64,000 nt of DNA. It comes from Dysgonomonas sp. PF1-14 (GTDB taxonomy: Bacteria > Bacteroidota > Bacteroidia > Bacteroidales > Dysgonomonadaceae). Both the position numbers and the translations under genes were made by a program. The DNA is taken from contig NZ_JARXWN010000004.1 of NCBI RefSeq assembly GCF_029892965.1, forward strand, positions 186,001-250,000, read 5' to 3'. A model generated the notes under the pieces. The model did no database searches. It worked only from the letters and a program-made list of their open reading frames with translations, and was not told the DNA's origin. Shown here piece after piece: positions 26,672-37,208 of this stretch (position 1 is its first letter; every line of letters starts with the position of its first letter).

Positions 26672-28186
26672 TTATTTCTTCTTCAAAAAAGCGTTTACCA
26701 ACTGTTTGGCAATAGGGGCAATAACGGTAGACGTCATTTTGCTCCAAAAGCGTTTGTTCTCAGCCGATTTTTTCTGATCTAGTTTCTCTTGTTCACGTTG
26801 TGCACGCTCTTGTTCTTTTCGGGCTTTTTCGGCTTCCTTTTGTGCCAGAGCTTCGGCTTTGGCCTGTGCTGCCTGTTCTTTTTCGCTGAGAGTTCCCTGC
26901 ATGCGTTCGGTTAGTTTTTCGTATGCTGATTCTCTGTCTTGTACTTGCGAATAATGACGATACAAGATTGAACTTTCTGTCATCTTTTTACGTGCATCCT
27001 GATCGAGAGGCCCTATTTGGCCTTCGGGAGGCAGTATATAGGCACGCTCTACCTGATTAGGCCTTCCTTTTTCGTCGAGGAATGATACCAGAGCTTCTCC
27101 CGTTCCCAGTTCCGATATTACGGTTTCGGTATCGAATGCCGGATTAGCTCGGAATGTTTGTGCTGCCACTTTTACTGCTTTCTGGTCTTTAGGAGTGTAA
27201 GCGCGCAAGGCATGTTGCACGCGGTTCCCCAACTGTCCTAGTACAGAATCAGGAATGTCGGCAGGTGTCTGAGATATGAAGTAGATACCAATTCCTTTGG
27301 AGCGGATGAGGCGAACAACCTGCTCTATTTTTTCTAATAAAGCTTTCTGTGCATCGTTGAACAATAGGTGTGCTTCATCTAAGAAGAATACCATCTTCGG
27401 CTTGTCGGGGTCTCCGACTTCCGGCATCACATCGAATAGTTTAGTCATCAGCCACATAAGGAATGTAGTGTAAACTCTTGGTGAGTTCATCAGCTTATCC
27501 GATGCCAGAATATTTATAACACCTTTGTCTCCGACAGTTTGTATCAGATCGTCTATATTCAGATTCGGCTCTCCGAAAAACTGATCGGCTCCGTCGTGTT
27601 CCAATGTGATCAGTCCGCGTTGTATAGCTCCGATACTGGCTGTGGAGATGTTTCCGTAACCGGTAGTGAATTTAGCGGCATTATTACCCACATATTCGAG
27701 CAACTTCTGCAAGTCTTTCAGGTCTATGATCTCCAGCGATTCGTCTTTTGCAATCTTAAAGATAATGGTAAGTACAGCCGATTGAGTATCGTTCAGCGAT
27801 AATAACCTGCTTAACAGTAACGGTCCCATGTCGGCTACTGTAGCCCTGATAGGTGTACCTTGTTCACCGAATACATCCCAGAATTGAACAGGGAATGCCT
27901 GAAATTTGAAGCCCTTGTCAGCCAGATGATATGATTCTACACGTTGTGTAACACTTTCTTTATTTCCTCCTATGGCAGCTACTCCGGATAAGTCGCCCTT
28001 TACGTCGGCGGCAAATACAGGTACACCCATCGAACTGAATGTTTCGGCCATTGTTTGCAATGTTACGGTTTTACCTGTTCCTGTGGCTCCGGTAATCAGT
28101 CCATGGCGATTAGCCATTTTGGGGAAAATGCAAACTTCCGCGTCTTGTGATATGGCAACAAATGCCCTTTTTTCGTTGTCAAACAT
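26672..28186 (-). CDS. HerA/YjgR-like DUF853 ATPase
   Basis: The 504-residue product has Walker A GATGTGKT near residue 35, Walker B MVFFLDEAHLLF near 270, and an arginine-finger-type region GNRVQHALRAYTP. These are typical of the DUF853/YjgR branch of HerA-FtsK ATPases. The last ~100 residues are a charged Ala/Glu/Lys/Gln coiled coil (KEQAAQAKAEALAQKEAEKA) ending in a basic tail. The cellular role of this branch is unknown. No nuclease (NurA) gene is adjacent, which argues against a HerA-NurA DNA-end processing pair here. Confidence 0.85.
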   Translation of the reverse strand: MFDNEKRAFVAISQDAEVCIFPKMANRHGLITGATGTGKTVTLQTMAETFSSMGVPVFAADVKGDLSGVAAIGGNKESVTQRVESYHLADKGFKFQAFPVQFWDVFGEQGTPIRATVADMGPLLLSRLLSLNDTQSAVLTIIFKIAKDESLEIIDLKDLQKLLEYVGNNAAKFTTGYGNISTASIGAIQRGLITLEHDGADQFFGEPNLNIDDLIQTVGDKGVINILASDKLMNSPRVYTTFLMWLMTKLFDVMPEVGDPDKPKMVFFLDEAHLLFNDAQKALLEKIEQVVRLIRSKGIGIYFISQTPADIPDSVLGQLGNRVQHALRAYTPKDQKAVKVAAQTFRANPAFDTETVISELGTGEALVSFLDEKGRPNQVERAYILPPEGQIGPLDQDARKKMTESSILYRHYSQVQDRESAYEKLTERMQGTLSEKEQAAQAKAEALAQKEAEKARKEQERAQREQEKLDQKKSAENKRFWSKMTSTVIAPIAKQLVNAFLKKK

Positions 28187-28244
28187 TGGATTCTATTTTA
28201 AGTTTCTGAATATTATTGTTTTAGTATTTGTGTTCTCTGTTTTT

Positions 28245-28500
28245 TTTTAACTAAAAAGTAACGAAACAACGTTCGACAGAGCGAAGCGGAGTCAATGTAA
28301 CGGATTTGTATTGTTTTTGCTTTTCATTACTTTTTTGTTCTCCAGTAGGGGCGAATTGCATTCGCCCGCTTATCCGATTTTCGGGCGAATGCAATTCGCC
28401 CCTACATACAACACTCCCATTTTAACTAAAAAGTAACGAATGTAACGAATTTGCACAGTTTTCGGTGTTCATTACTTTTGTTGTTTATCAGAAAAGTCCG
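28245..28500. repeat. composite intergenic repeat: direct repeats flanking a cruciform palindrome
   Basis: A perfect 21-bp direct repeat at 28245-28265 and 28420-28440 opens two related units, each ending near a TTCATTACTTTT-type segment. Between them lies a perfect inverted repeat with 24-bp arms (28345-28368 and 28382-28405) and a 13-base centre. Each arm is itself a hairpin (GGGCGAAT-tgc-ATTCGCCC), so the DNA could form a cruciform with side stems. The rest of the 28187-28610 gap shows nothing else. Confidence 0.8.
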
Positions 28501-28610
28501 ATCGCTATCGGTTACTTGTATATAGATAAAGCTTTTTAGTAAACTTCATTACAGAGACAAAAATAAACATTTTATAGCGAATGGAATACAATTAGGAGAG
28601 GATAAAGATT

Positions 28611-28618
28611 TATCTTTG
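28611..28618 (+). promoter_or_regulatory. -7 promoter element of the GT-C-like gene
   Basis: TATCTTTG matches TAnnTTTG exactly. A TTG start codon could be called at 28616, but it lies inside this motif, so the ATG at 28631 is preferred. The leader would be only a few bases long. Confidence 0.5.
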
Positions 28619-28630
28619 AAAAAATATAGA

Positions 28631-29974
28631 ATGAAATTACTCGGAAAAATATGGCAATGGCTGAATACTTACCCTGTGGGAACGATTGTTTTCACAGCTA
28701 TCTTGTTTCGTATAGCTATATTATTTCTATATGGACAGATAACCCCTTACCCCGATAGCGAAGATTATATTGCTTTGGGAAATAAGCTACTCCATCTGGA
28801 TTTATCCGGATACGAAGGAGAGCGTTCGCCCGGATATCCTTTTTTACTGGCTCTTTTCAGCCTTCCTTTTTTTTCCAGTCATGGAGTTATTCTTCTGCTT
28901 ATTCCCTTTGTGCAAATGCTGGCGGGAATATTCACATTAATATTATTATATAAAATCTGCTTGATCGTAAATATACGTAAAGAGGTGGCTTTGGCTGTTT
29001 CTCTCTTTTTCTCTTGCTATCTGCCGACTGTCTTTTTTGAATTTGCCATTCTTACCGAATCGCTGACATTGTTGGTTGTGATGCTTGTGTTCTATTATTT
29101 CTTCCGCTATCTGTATCAGGAGAAAACGATAGGTAAGCTTATACTGGTTACTCTATTGTGTACATATCTGGTGCTTATAAAGCCATTCTATATATTTCTT
29201 CCGTTTATATTATTTGCATTCCTTTTGTTACAAAAGAAACCATCTGTGTCTGTTGTAAGCAAATATTTGATAATGTGGTTAATACCTTTGCTTGCTTTTC
29301 TCGGATGGTCGTATGTGAATAAGGTAAATACAGGGCATTTCGTTTCCACTACTTTTTATGGATTCAATCTGGCTCAGAATTGTGTGTCCTTTGCCGAAAA
29401 AACTACACCAAAGTATCGGGAAATAGGGGAGACCTACGCCCGGTACAGGGACAACAGAGTCTCTGATAATGAGGAAGCGATGGTTATATGGGATGCTTAT
29501 TTTGAACTGCTAGAAAAGACAGGGCTTTCATATCCCGATTTGTCAGCGCTATTGTATGATTACAGCATTGCTACTATAAAGAAAAATCCGGTCAGTTATC
29601 TGAAACAAGTCTTTGTTTCGTGGCGCGATTTCTGGAAAACGTCACTGTATTGGGAACGGTATGGATTCGGAGTTTCTGAGGCGGCTGGTGCAGTATTATA
29701 TATCAGTTACGCGGAACGGATATTATTGCAGTTCGCTAAAATACTTTTCGTACTATTGATCCCATATAATATAGTGGTCGCGGTGAGACAAAGACAGGTC
29801 AGTCCTGTATTGGTAATATCTGTGGTTGTACTTACTGCTTCCGTTTTGCAGGCATTTGCTACTTATGGTACCAATTCGCGTTTCAGTTATCCGTTCGAAA
29901 TGCTAATGGTTGTTTCGGTGGTGCTGAATATGGTAGAGTATATACAAAGCCGAAAAAAGAAAAAAACCGTATAA
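28631..29974 (+). CDS. polytopic GT-C-like glycosyltransferase (GT39/ArnT-like)
   Basis: The start was placed at the ATG at 28631. The ~447-residue product has about ten hydrophobic helices. The first loop after helix 1 holds YPDSEDYIALGNKL and ERSPGYPFLLALF, matching the acidic-loop and RSPGYP pattern of GT-C family glycosyltransferases that use a polyprenyl-phosphate sugar donor. A large periplasmic loop follows the middle helices, and the C-terminal NSRFSYPFEMLMVV is also typical. It likely transfers a sugar to a lipid or envelope acceptor; donor and acceptor are unknown. It is a lone plus-strand gene converging on tyrA. Confidence 0.72.
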   Translation: MKLLGKIWQWLNTYPVGTIVFTAILFRIAILFLYGQITPYPDSEDYIALGNKLLHLDLSGYEGERSPGYPFLLALFSLPFFSSHGVILLLIPFVQMLAGIFTLILLYKICLIVNIRKEVALAVSLFFSCYLPTVFFEFAILTESLTLLVVMLVFYYFFRYLYQEKTIGKLILVTLLCTYLVLIKPFYIFLPFILFAFLLLQKKPSVSVVSKYLIMWLIPLLAFLGWSYVNKVNTGHFVSTTFYGFNLAQNCVSFAEKTTPKYREIGETYARYRDNRVSDNEEAMVIWDAYFELLEKTGLSYPDLSALLYDYSIATIKKNPVSYLKQVFVSWRDFWKTSLYWERYGFGVSEAAGAVLYISYAERILLQFAKILFVLLIPYNIVVAVRQRQVSPVLVISVVVLTASVLQAFATYGTNSRFSYPFEMLMVVSVVLNMVEYIQSRKKKKTV

Positions 29975-29996
29975 CGAATTATTCGTATACGGCTTT
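29967..29996. terminator. bidirectional terminator between GT-C-like gene and tyrA
   Basis: CCGTAT (29967-29972) pairs with ATACGG (29987-29992) and ACGAAT with ATTCGT inside it, with one bulged base and a one-base loop. The left arm overlaps the stop codon of the plus-strand gene; A-runs and T-runs flank both sides. Confidence 0.65.
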
Positions 29997-30021
29997 CTGA
30001 TATTGAGTATAATTTTACTGT

Positions 30022-30801
30022 TTATTGGTCTGCGATATTCGCCCTTACTTTGGTCAGGAAGTTACGCATGGCGACAGTGTCTTTTTTCTCTATAATTCCC
30101 AACAGATTTTTAAGTTCCTCGCGGATGCCTTCTACCTGAGCAGGCGTATAAGGATTGAATAATATTTCGGTAAGCAGGAAGTCGTCTTCCGACAACAGCC
30201 CGCGTGCAATATTCATATGTCTTTTAAATGTCGTGCCGGGAGCCTCCTGATGTTTCATCACCGAAGCAAATACAAGGGTAGAAGCAAACGGTATTGACAG
30301 GGAGTAGGCGATAGTCTCGTCATGCTCTTCGAAGGTGTATTCAAAAACGCCCAGCTTAAGGCTGCTGTACAAATCTTTAAAGAAAATTTTTCCCCAATGG
30401 TTCGATTCGGAAATAACGATAGCGCTCTGCGTGCTGAGGTCGCTCAGGCTGGCAAAGGTAGGGCCGAACATCGGATGTGTAGATGCAAAAGGCCTCCCTA
30501 CCTTTTGGTAATACTCTTTGAGCCCTGTCTTTACAGATGCGATGTCGGATAATATACATTCCTTGCCCAAGTATGGCAATACGGCATCAAATGCTTCGAT
30601 GGTATATTTGAGTGTAGCGGCATTGATCACTATTTCGGGGTCGAAATCTTTTATTTCTTCCGGATTGCTCATCCTTACTACATTGTACACAAATCTCAAT
30701 CGCTTCGGGTCTATATCGAATACGGCAACTTCGTGGTCAAAGCTGAGTATATCTGCAAAAAAGGAACCCATTTTTCCGGCTCCAAGTATTAATATTTTCA
30801 T
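30022..30801 (-). CDS. tyrA: prephenate dehydrogenase
   Basis: The 259-residue product starts with an NAD(P)-binding Rossmann motif (ILGAGKMGSFFADIL) and carries the TyrA motifs SDIASVKTGL and STHPMFGPTF, where the His of THPMFGP contributes to prephenate binding. It oxidatively decarboxylates prephenate to 4-hydroxyphenylpyruvate in tyrosine synthesis. No chorismate mutase or ACT domain is fused. It stands alone here, away from other aromatic amino-acid genes, and has a well-formed promoter with an unusual tandem repeat upstream. Confidence 0.87.
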   Translation of the reverse strand: MKILILGAGKMGSFFADILSFDHEVAVFDIDPKRLRFVYNVVRMSNPEEIKDFDPEIVINAATLKYTIEAFDAVLPYLGKECILSDIASVKTGLKEYYQKVGRPFASTHPMFGPTFASLSDLSTQSAIVISESNHWGKIFFKDLYSSLKLGVFEYTFEEHDETIAYSLSIPFASTLVFASVMKHQEAPGTTFKRHMNIARGLLSEDDFLLTEILFNPYTPAQVEGIREELKNLLGIIEKKDTVAMRNFLTKVRANIADQ

Positions 30802-30820
30802 CCTTAAAAAAATTATGGTG

Positions 30821-30828
30821 CAAAGATA
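30821..30828 (-). promoter_or_regulatory. -7 promoter element of tyrA
   Basis: The minus strand reads TATCTTTG followed by CACC, a very good Bacteroidetes -7 box, 19 bases before the tyrA ATG. The expected -33 region (about 30848-30852) falls within a heptamer tandem repeat. Confidence 0.6.
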
Positions 30829-30834
30829 GATATT

Positions 30835-30859
30835 AGTTATAAGTTATAAGTTATAAGTT
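30835..30859. repeat. tandem heptamer AGTTATA, about 3.6 copies
   Basis: Three full copies (30835-30855) plus AGTT. It occupies the spacer and -33 position of the tyrA promoter, so a change in copy number would shift promoter spacing by 7 bases. Confidence 0.8.
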
Positions 30860-30920
30860 CTGGATTTTTTAACTCATAGCGCAGCTACTGACATATAAGT
30901 ATTATATTTTTATAAACAAA

Positions 30921-30948
30921 AAAGCCGCTCCCCTGAAGGAGCAGCTTT
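30921..30948 (-). terminator. intrinsic terminator of susB
   Basis: AAAGC-C-GCTCC and GGAGC-A-GCTTT pair with one internal mismatch around a 6-base loop, with a T-run following on the minus strand. It lies 34 bases after the susB stop. Confidence 0.8.
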
Positions 30949-30982
30949 CAACCTTTTGATAACCAAATTGATTTTTACCTTG

Positions 30983-33259
<2,277 letters not shown>

Positions 33260-33288
33260 TTATAATAAGTAAACCCGACGAAAAAGTT

Positions 33289-33302
33289 TGCAAACGTTTG
33301 CA
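33289..33302. promoter_or_regulatory. LacI/MalR-type operator upstream of susB
   Basis: TGCAAACGTTTGCA is a perfect 14-bp palindrome with a central CG. It equals the operator core recognised by LacI-family maltose regulators such as MalR and by CcpA-type proteins (GCAAACGTTTGC). It lies about 65 bases upstream of the susB -7 element, a position suited to activation or looping. A close variant is found upstream of susC at 46522-46535. No LacI-family gene is in the window. Confidence 0.65.
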
Positions 33303-33345
33303 GTGGTATGTACATATATATAGTAAAGACAGGCAGAACAAATCG

Positions 33346-33393
33346 AGAAGTGCACCCCTAAAGTCTTTATCTGACTTTCCGGAGTGCACTTCT
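33346..33393 (-). terminator. terminator-like hairpin after the TlpA/DUF4369 gene
   Basis: AGAAGTGCAC (33346-33355) pairs with GTGCACTTCT (33384-33393), and AAAGTC with GACTTT inside. It lies 24 bases after the stop at 33417. The T-run on the minus strand is weak. Confidence 0.55.
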
Positions 33394-33416
33394 TGAATGA
33401 GATAATCTCTTTTTAT

Positions 33417-34544
33417 TTATTTCTTTAATACACTATTCAGTGTTTCCATCAGATCGTAACTGTATATGTCTATCGCATAGATTAATCCGTCAGGGTTGAT
33501 CAGATAATTTTCAGGTACTGCACTGATCTTATATTGTTCAACAATAGGGCTACTCCATGCCTTTAGGTCAGACAGTGTAATATAGGGAAGTTCAAGATCA
33601 GACTCCGCTTTTTCCCATTCAGGCTTTGATTCTTCGATAGTGAAACCGATGATCTCAAATCCTTTTTCTTTGTACTCTGCATATATCTGTTTCAACTCCT
33701 GAGCCTCACGACGACAAATATCGCAGGTCGGCGACCAGAATACGAGTAATACCCATTTACCTTTGTACATTGATAAGGACTTAGACTCTCCGCGAAGTGT
33801 AGTAGCAGTAAATTCGGGCGCAACACGACCTCGCGTGAGACGCTTTTTATTTTGAATTTCACGTTTAAGCCGTTTTCCCGGAACCGAATTTTTCAGATTT
33901 TCGTCCAAGCGGTTATAAAGTACTTCCACCTGTTCGTTTTCGGGGTGGGTAGCATTTTCGGAACGCAGCATATCTACAGCCAGTATATTGTCGGGGTGCG
34001 CTCCTACAAAATCCATCGAAAGGCGATTATACTCCTTGCTAAGTTCTTCGAGACGGCGATCGAGCAAGCTGCGATGCTCCGGCGAATATGGTTTGTAGAT
34101 GTCATCCCGATCTGTCCTCACCTCAATCATTTTCTTTTGCACCGGACGGATAATGTCAAAGTACTCTGTTAATAAATCCTGAGTAGCAGAGCCTTTTATT
34201 TCTGCATTGAACAGTTGTCTGCCTGTTATCGTTATCTTACCATGATCGATATAGAACTGCCGCTGGTCTGCCGCTGTAGCATAAAGTATATTGCCATTGA
34301 AGGTGTAAACTATTTTTGCATAGACAGGGTATTCGATAGTGCCGCTGAATGTAAATCTGCCATTGTCGAGTAGTATAGAGTCGTTGACAGGACGGCCGCT
34401 AACAGGGTCTTTGTAGAAAAGAAAAACTGTACCCGGAGCCTTTTCGTCGGCAAACTTACCCTCGATGACAAATTCTTTATTCGTTTGGGCAAAAGCTCCG
34501 ACTGTTGCGATCAAGAATAGGGTGAATATCAATCTAAACTTCAT
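33417..34544 (-). CDS. TlpA-like thiol-disulfide protein with DUF4369 domain
   Basis: The 375-residue product has a signal peptide (MKFRLIFTLFLIATVGAFAQ), an N-terminal DUF4369-like beta domain at about 22-120, a helical linker, and a C-terminal thioredoxin fold at about 235-375. The redox motif is CDIC within VFWSPTCDICRREA, and the cis-Pro loop is SAVPENYLI. It is a periplasmic thiol-disulfide oxidoreductase of the TlpA/ResA group, likely reducing or protecting envelope proteins. It lies between susB and the surface proteins with its own terminator, so a direct link to starch use is not shown. Confidence 0.85.
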   Translation of the reverse strand: MKFRLIFTLFLIATVGAFAQTNKEFVIEGKFADEKAPGTVFLFYKDPVSGRPVNDSILLDNGRFTFSGTIEYPVYAKIVYTFNGNILYATAADQRQFYIDHGKITITGRQLFNAEIKGSATQDLLTEYFDIIRPVQKKMIEVRTDRDDIYKPYSPEHRSLLDRRLEELSKEYNRLSMDFVGAHPDNILAVDMLRSENATHPENEQVEVLYNRLDENLKNSVPGKRLKREIQNKKRLTRGRVAPEFTATTLRGESKSLSMYKGKWVLLVFWSPTCDICRREAQELKQIYAEYKEKGFEIIGFTIEESKPEWEKAESDLELPYITLSDLKAWSSPIVEQYKISAVPENYLINPDGLIYAIDIYSYDLMETLNSVLKK

Positions 34545-34586
34545 TTTTTAATCTGAATTGGTAGTTAAAAAGAATGACTTAGAATC

Positions 34587-34624
34587 AATCAACCTTAGCT
34601 GGTCTATTCCAACTAAGGTTGATT
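34587..34624 (-). terminator. terminator-like hairpin after the fibrinogen-like surface protein gene
   Basis: AATCAACCTTAG (34587-34598) and CTAAGGTTGATT (34613-34624) form a perfect 12-bp stem with a 14-base loop, 35 bases after the stop at 34660. Confidence 0.65.
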
Positions 34625-34659
34625 CTATCTGATTATTTAAGGATTAAAATCCCATTATA

Positions 34660-36573
34660 CTATTTCACAAACCACTGAAGGTAACGTCCTTCTCCGCCAT
34701 TGAGTGAAGAGTGAGGGTATAGATTAGTATGCCCTGCACACCTTTTCACACTAAAGTCGAAGTCATCAGCAGTGGCACTATTACATTTACCAAAGTGGTG
34801 GTTAGGCTGATCTTCACCAAACCAACCGAACATATTATTATTATGGAATAACGACATTTGGTTGTTGTCTCCACCCTTATCAGGAACTACGTCGAACAAT
34901 CTGTCAGGCAGAGCCAAAAATCCCCAGTCCCAATGGGTAGGATACGATGCATTGCTATAAAGGGCTATATGGTGATTTCCGGTCACTTCATCCCAGCCGC
35001 CAAAAGCTCCACCACCAGCAGCTTTTTGCTCCCAAGCCTTACCGTAAAGTTTACCTACCGATGGAACCAAAAGAGGTCCGAAGATAGACTCAATAGGGTT
35101 TTCAACCGCATTTCTTGGCGAGATAACGCCATAGTTATTCAATCCCCATGGATCATTCATGTCTGTTGGATTTTCGCAGATACGCACTTTCAGTTGCGGA
35201 TTTGTGGTAGAATTCGGAAAATGCTGGAACTCTTTACGTGACAAACGATAGTCTGCATAATTAATTATTCCATCTTCAGTAGTAACACGGTTACGTTCTG
35301 TGTTAACTGCAAACCTATAATTCGCATCCAACGACATGTTATTTATAGGTGCATATGTATTGCGGGATGTTCTCTCACTGAACGACCACACAAGTGTATA
35401 GCCACCATTCACGATGTCGCAGAATGTTTTTACAGGAGTAGCAGTGCCTGTCCCATCTAGGCAATCTAACAAAAAGTATTCACCATTGGTTACGTCAGGA
35501 CGTTCTTCGTATATGTCGAGGCATTTACAAGCCGGGTCGCCATATGTACCCAGTGTAGAGAAAAACTCTACAACAAAAGAACACTCGTTTTTAACGGCTC
35601 CATCTGTTACAAATTCGTAAGTGTACTTGCCCGATTTTTTCGGTACTCCTTGTGCTTTGGCTACAAGGGTAGTTTCGCCAAGAGCATCGAATGTTTGGTT
35701 TACCACAAATTTAATTCCATTGATCAGGTCGGTTTCCCAAGTGGTGGTTCCGTCCATTATCACATTCACTGGTATTTCTACATAGTTGCGCGAACCGCTC
35801 ATTTCTCTGCGGGTCTGATAATCTCCTACTACCTTGATGTCTTCGCAGCTTTCGATGCGATATGTCATCGTTGCTACCTGTACGTCTATTTCGATAGTAC
35901 AAGTATTTGGTATAGGGCTTCCGTTGTTGGTAAAGGTAACACCGTCTACCTGAACTGCTCCGGGTGTTCCCATCGCTTCCAGCCTTAGTTCTACTTTCCC
36001 TTTATCGGCAAATGTGCCCGATGCCTGGAAATAGTAACCGTTTCCGGTAGTAGCCATAATGTTGTAGTCGCCTTTCTTGGTAACGTTGACAGGTAGTACA
36101 ATGTAATTTGACGAAGTTACCGGTACCAAGCGGTAGTATTTACCGTATACACGTACTTTGTTACAGTCTATCTCAACTTCGGCCTTGCTTTGCGTTTCCG
36201 ATACAGGAACCCATTTTTCACCGTCCCAGTAGTTGAGTCCTATAACCAGTTCTTCTTCTGCTACCTCTTGTGTATTATATACCAGCAGGCCTTTGTGTGC
36301 TTTTTTCTTTGTCTCGTCTAATAACACAGCATCTGCTGCCGAATACATCGGTTGCAACTGATTTTTCTTTACCAATGCTACGCGTGGCAGTCCCACGCCT
36401 TGTGTCGCATTCACATCTCCATTCGAGGTGTTGTCAGGAATAGTTTTCACCTGTAAAATAGCTCCTTCTATGGGACTTTCTCCCATTCCGACAGTAACTC
36501 CCCCCTGTGCATACATCAGGGAAAAACTTGTCATCAACAGCCCGAGTAATAAAACTGATAGTTTTGTCTTCAT
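34660..36573 (-). CDS. modular secreted surface protein with C-terminal fibrinogen-like domain
   Basis: The 637-residue product has a signal peptide (MKTKLSVLLLGLLMTSFSLMYAQ). An N-terminal module seen in Bacteroidetes surface proteins follows (GVGLPRVALV, AHKGLLVYNTQEV, WDGEKWVPV). Two Ig-like repeats come next, each opening with Cys and G-x-Y (DCNKVRVYGKYYRL; SCEDIKVVGDYQTR). The last ~280 residues look like a fibrinogen-related domain: CLDIYEERPDVTNGEYFLLD, TFCDIVNGGYTLVWSFS and later WGFLALPDRL. Such domains usually bind carbohydrate or protein ligands. Signal peptide and first modules are shared with the gene at 37619-39460, but the C-terminus differs. An adhesin or surface-layer role is inferred. 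Confidence 0.75.
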   Translation of the reverse strand: MKTKLSVLLLGLLMTSFSLMYAQGGVTVGMGESPIEGAILQVKTIPDNTSNGDVNATQGVGLPRVALVKKNQLQPMYSAADAVLLDETKKKAHKGLLVYNTQEVAEEELVIGLNYWDGEKWVPVSETQSKAEVEIDCNKVRVYGKYYRLVPVTSSNYIVLPVNVTKKGDYNIMATTGNGYYFQASGTFADKGKVELRLEAMGTPGAVQVDGVTFTNNGSPIPNTCTIEIDVQVATMTYRIESCEDIKVVGDYQTRREMSGSRNYVEIPVNVIMDGTTTWETDLINGIKFVVNQTFDALGETTLVAKAQGVPKKSGKYTYEFVTDGAVKNECSFVVEFFSTLGTYGDPACKCLDIYEERPDVTNGEYFLLDCLDGTGTATPVKTFCDIVNGGYTLVWSFSERTSRNTYAPINNMSLDANYRFAVNTERNRVTTEDGIINYADYRLSRKEFQHFPNSTTNPQLKVRICENPTDMNDPWGLNNYGVISPRNAVENPIESIFGPLLVPSVGKLYGKAWEQKAAGGGAFGGWDEVTGNHHIALYSNASYPTHWDWGFLALPDRLFDVVPDKGGDNNQMSLFHNNNMFGWFGEDQPNHHFGKCNSATADDFDFSVKRCAGHTNLYPHSSLNGGEGRYLQWFVK

Positions 36574-36641
36574 CTTTTTTTACTAGTTTAGTTAAGTATT
36601 AAAATTCATATAATTGTAAATTAAATCGCGTTAAAATAAAT

Positions 36642-37148
36642 TCAATGCACTGAAGTATCCGACTCCGGTTTTCGCAAATGGAAGGTTGGATAATGAAAGG
36701 AAGACAAATATTGAAGACAATAACTGTACTTACGTAATAAGTAGAGTAATACCCTCTCATCTCTCTTCAGGCATTGAATTTGTATTTTGGAAACAACATG
36801 CAGACTCTTGCGACTTATCCGGTGATATGCCGTAGAGATCCATTCATCTAATTTCTTTTTCAAAAAAATTAAATAGTTTTTGTGTGTTTGAAAATTATTG
36901 ACTAAGCTTATGCATGTACGTACATAACGATGCGCGCAGATGGAATAATATGTGTCTTTTAGCTGTATATGTTTGGAGTATGTATATGTAGTCTTAGCAC
37001 TTTTCGATCTGAAAAGTGTTAAGTTGGGAAAAAGGAATGATTGTTCTGATTTATTTAGCTCTCTCTTTAATAAAATAGAGCTAACTTCCAAATTATCAAA
37101 TGGAAAAACGGTTGCAAATCTTGCAATTTTTTGTGAAGAGATAAACAT
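36642..37148 (-). CDS. candidate leader ORF A (conserved N-terminal peptide)
   Basis: An ORF opens about 23 bases after the predicted transcription start and reads MFISSQKIARFATVFPFDNL before EVSSILLKRE. The first ~31 codons match leader ORF B at 40005 and, more weakly, ORF C at 46361. Differences from B include silent ones (ACC/ACT, TTA/TTG, TTA/CTA). Similarity collapses in the middle, returns at about codons 98-135 (ISTAYHRI, IQIQCLK), and the reading frame shifts against copy B near the end. The full 168-residue product is therefore doubtful. The conserved start could be a short regulatory peptide. Confidence 0.3.
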   Translation of the reverse strand: MFISSQKIARFATVFPFDNLEVSSILLKRELNKSEQSFLFPNLTLFRSKSAKTTYTYSKHIQLKDTYYSICAHRYVRTCISLVNNFQTHKNYLIFLKKKLDEWISTAYHRISRKSLHVVSKIQIQCLKRDERVLLYLLRKYSYCLQYLSSFHYPTFHLRKPESDTSVH

Positions 37149-37176
37149 TTATTGTCTTTTTACTTATTATCGGGTG

Positions 37177-37208
37177 TAAAAATACGTGCAATTTTTTTAT
37201 TTCGCAAA
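37177..37208 (-). promoter_or_regulatory. promoter A of the surface-protein leader (-7 and -33)
   Basis: On the minus strand, -33 TTTG (37205-37208) and -7 TATTTTTA (37177-37184) are separated by 20 bases. The same pair with the same spacing is conserved in copy B at 40036-40067. Transcription from about 37171 would give a leader of about 600 bases before the ATG at 36573. Confidence 0.55.

Noticed and set aside
26672-28186. HerA-NurA defence or repair island
   Set aside because: The ATPase is of the DUF853/YjgR branch, no nuclease or Sir2-type gene is adjacent, and neighbours are housekeeping genes.
28616-28630. TTG start extending the GT-C-like protein by five codons
   Set aside because: The TTG is part of the -7 promoter motif TATCTTTG, so the ATG at 28631 is a better start.
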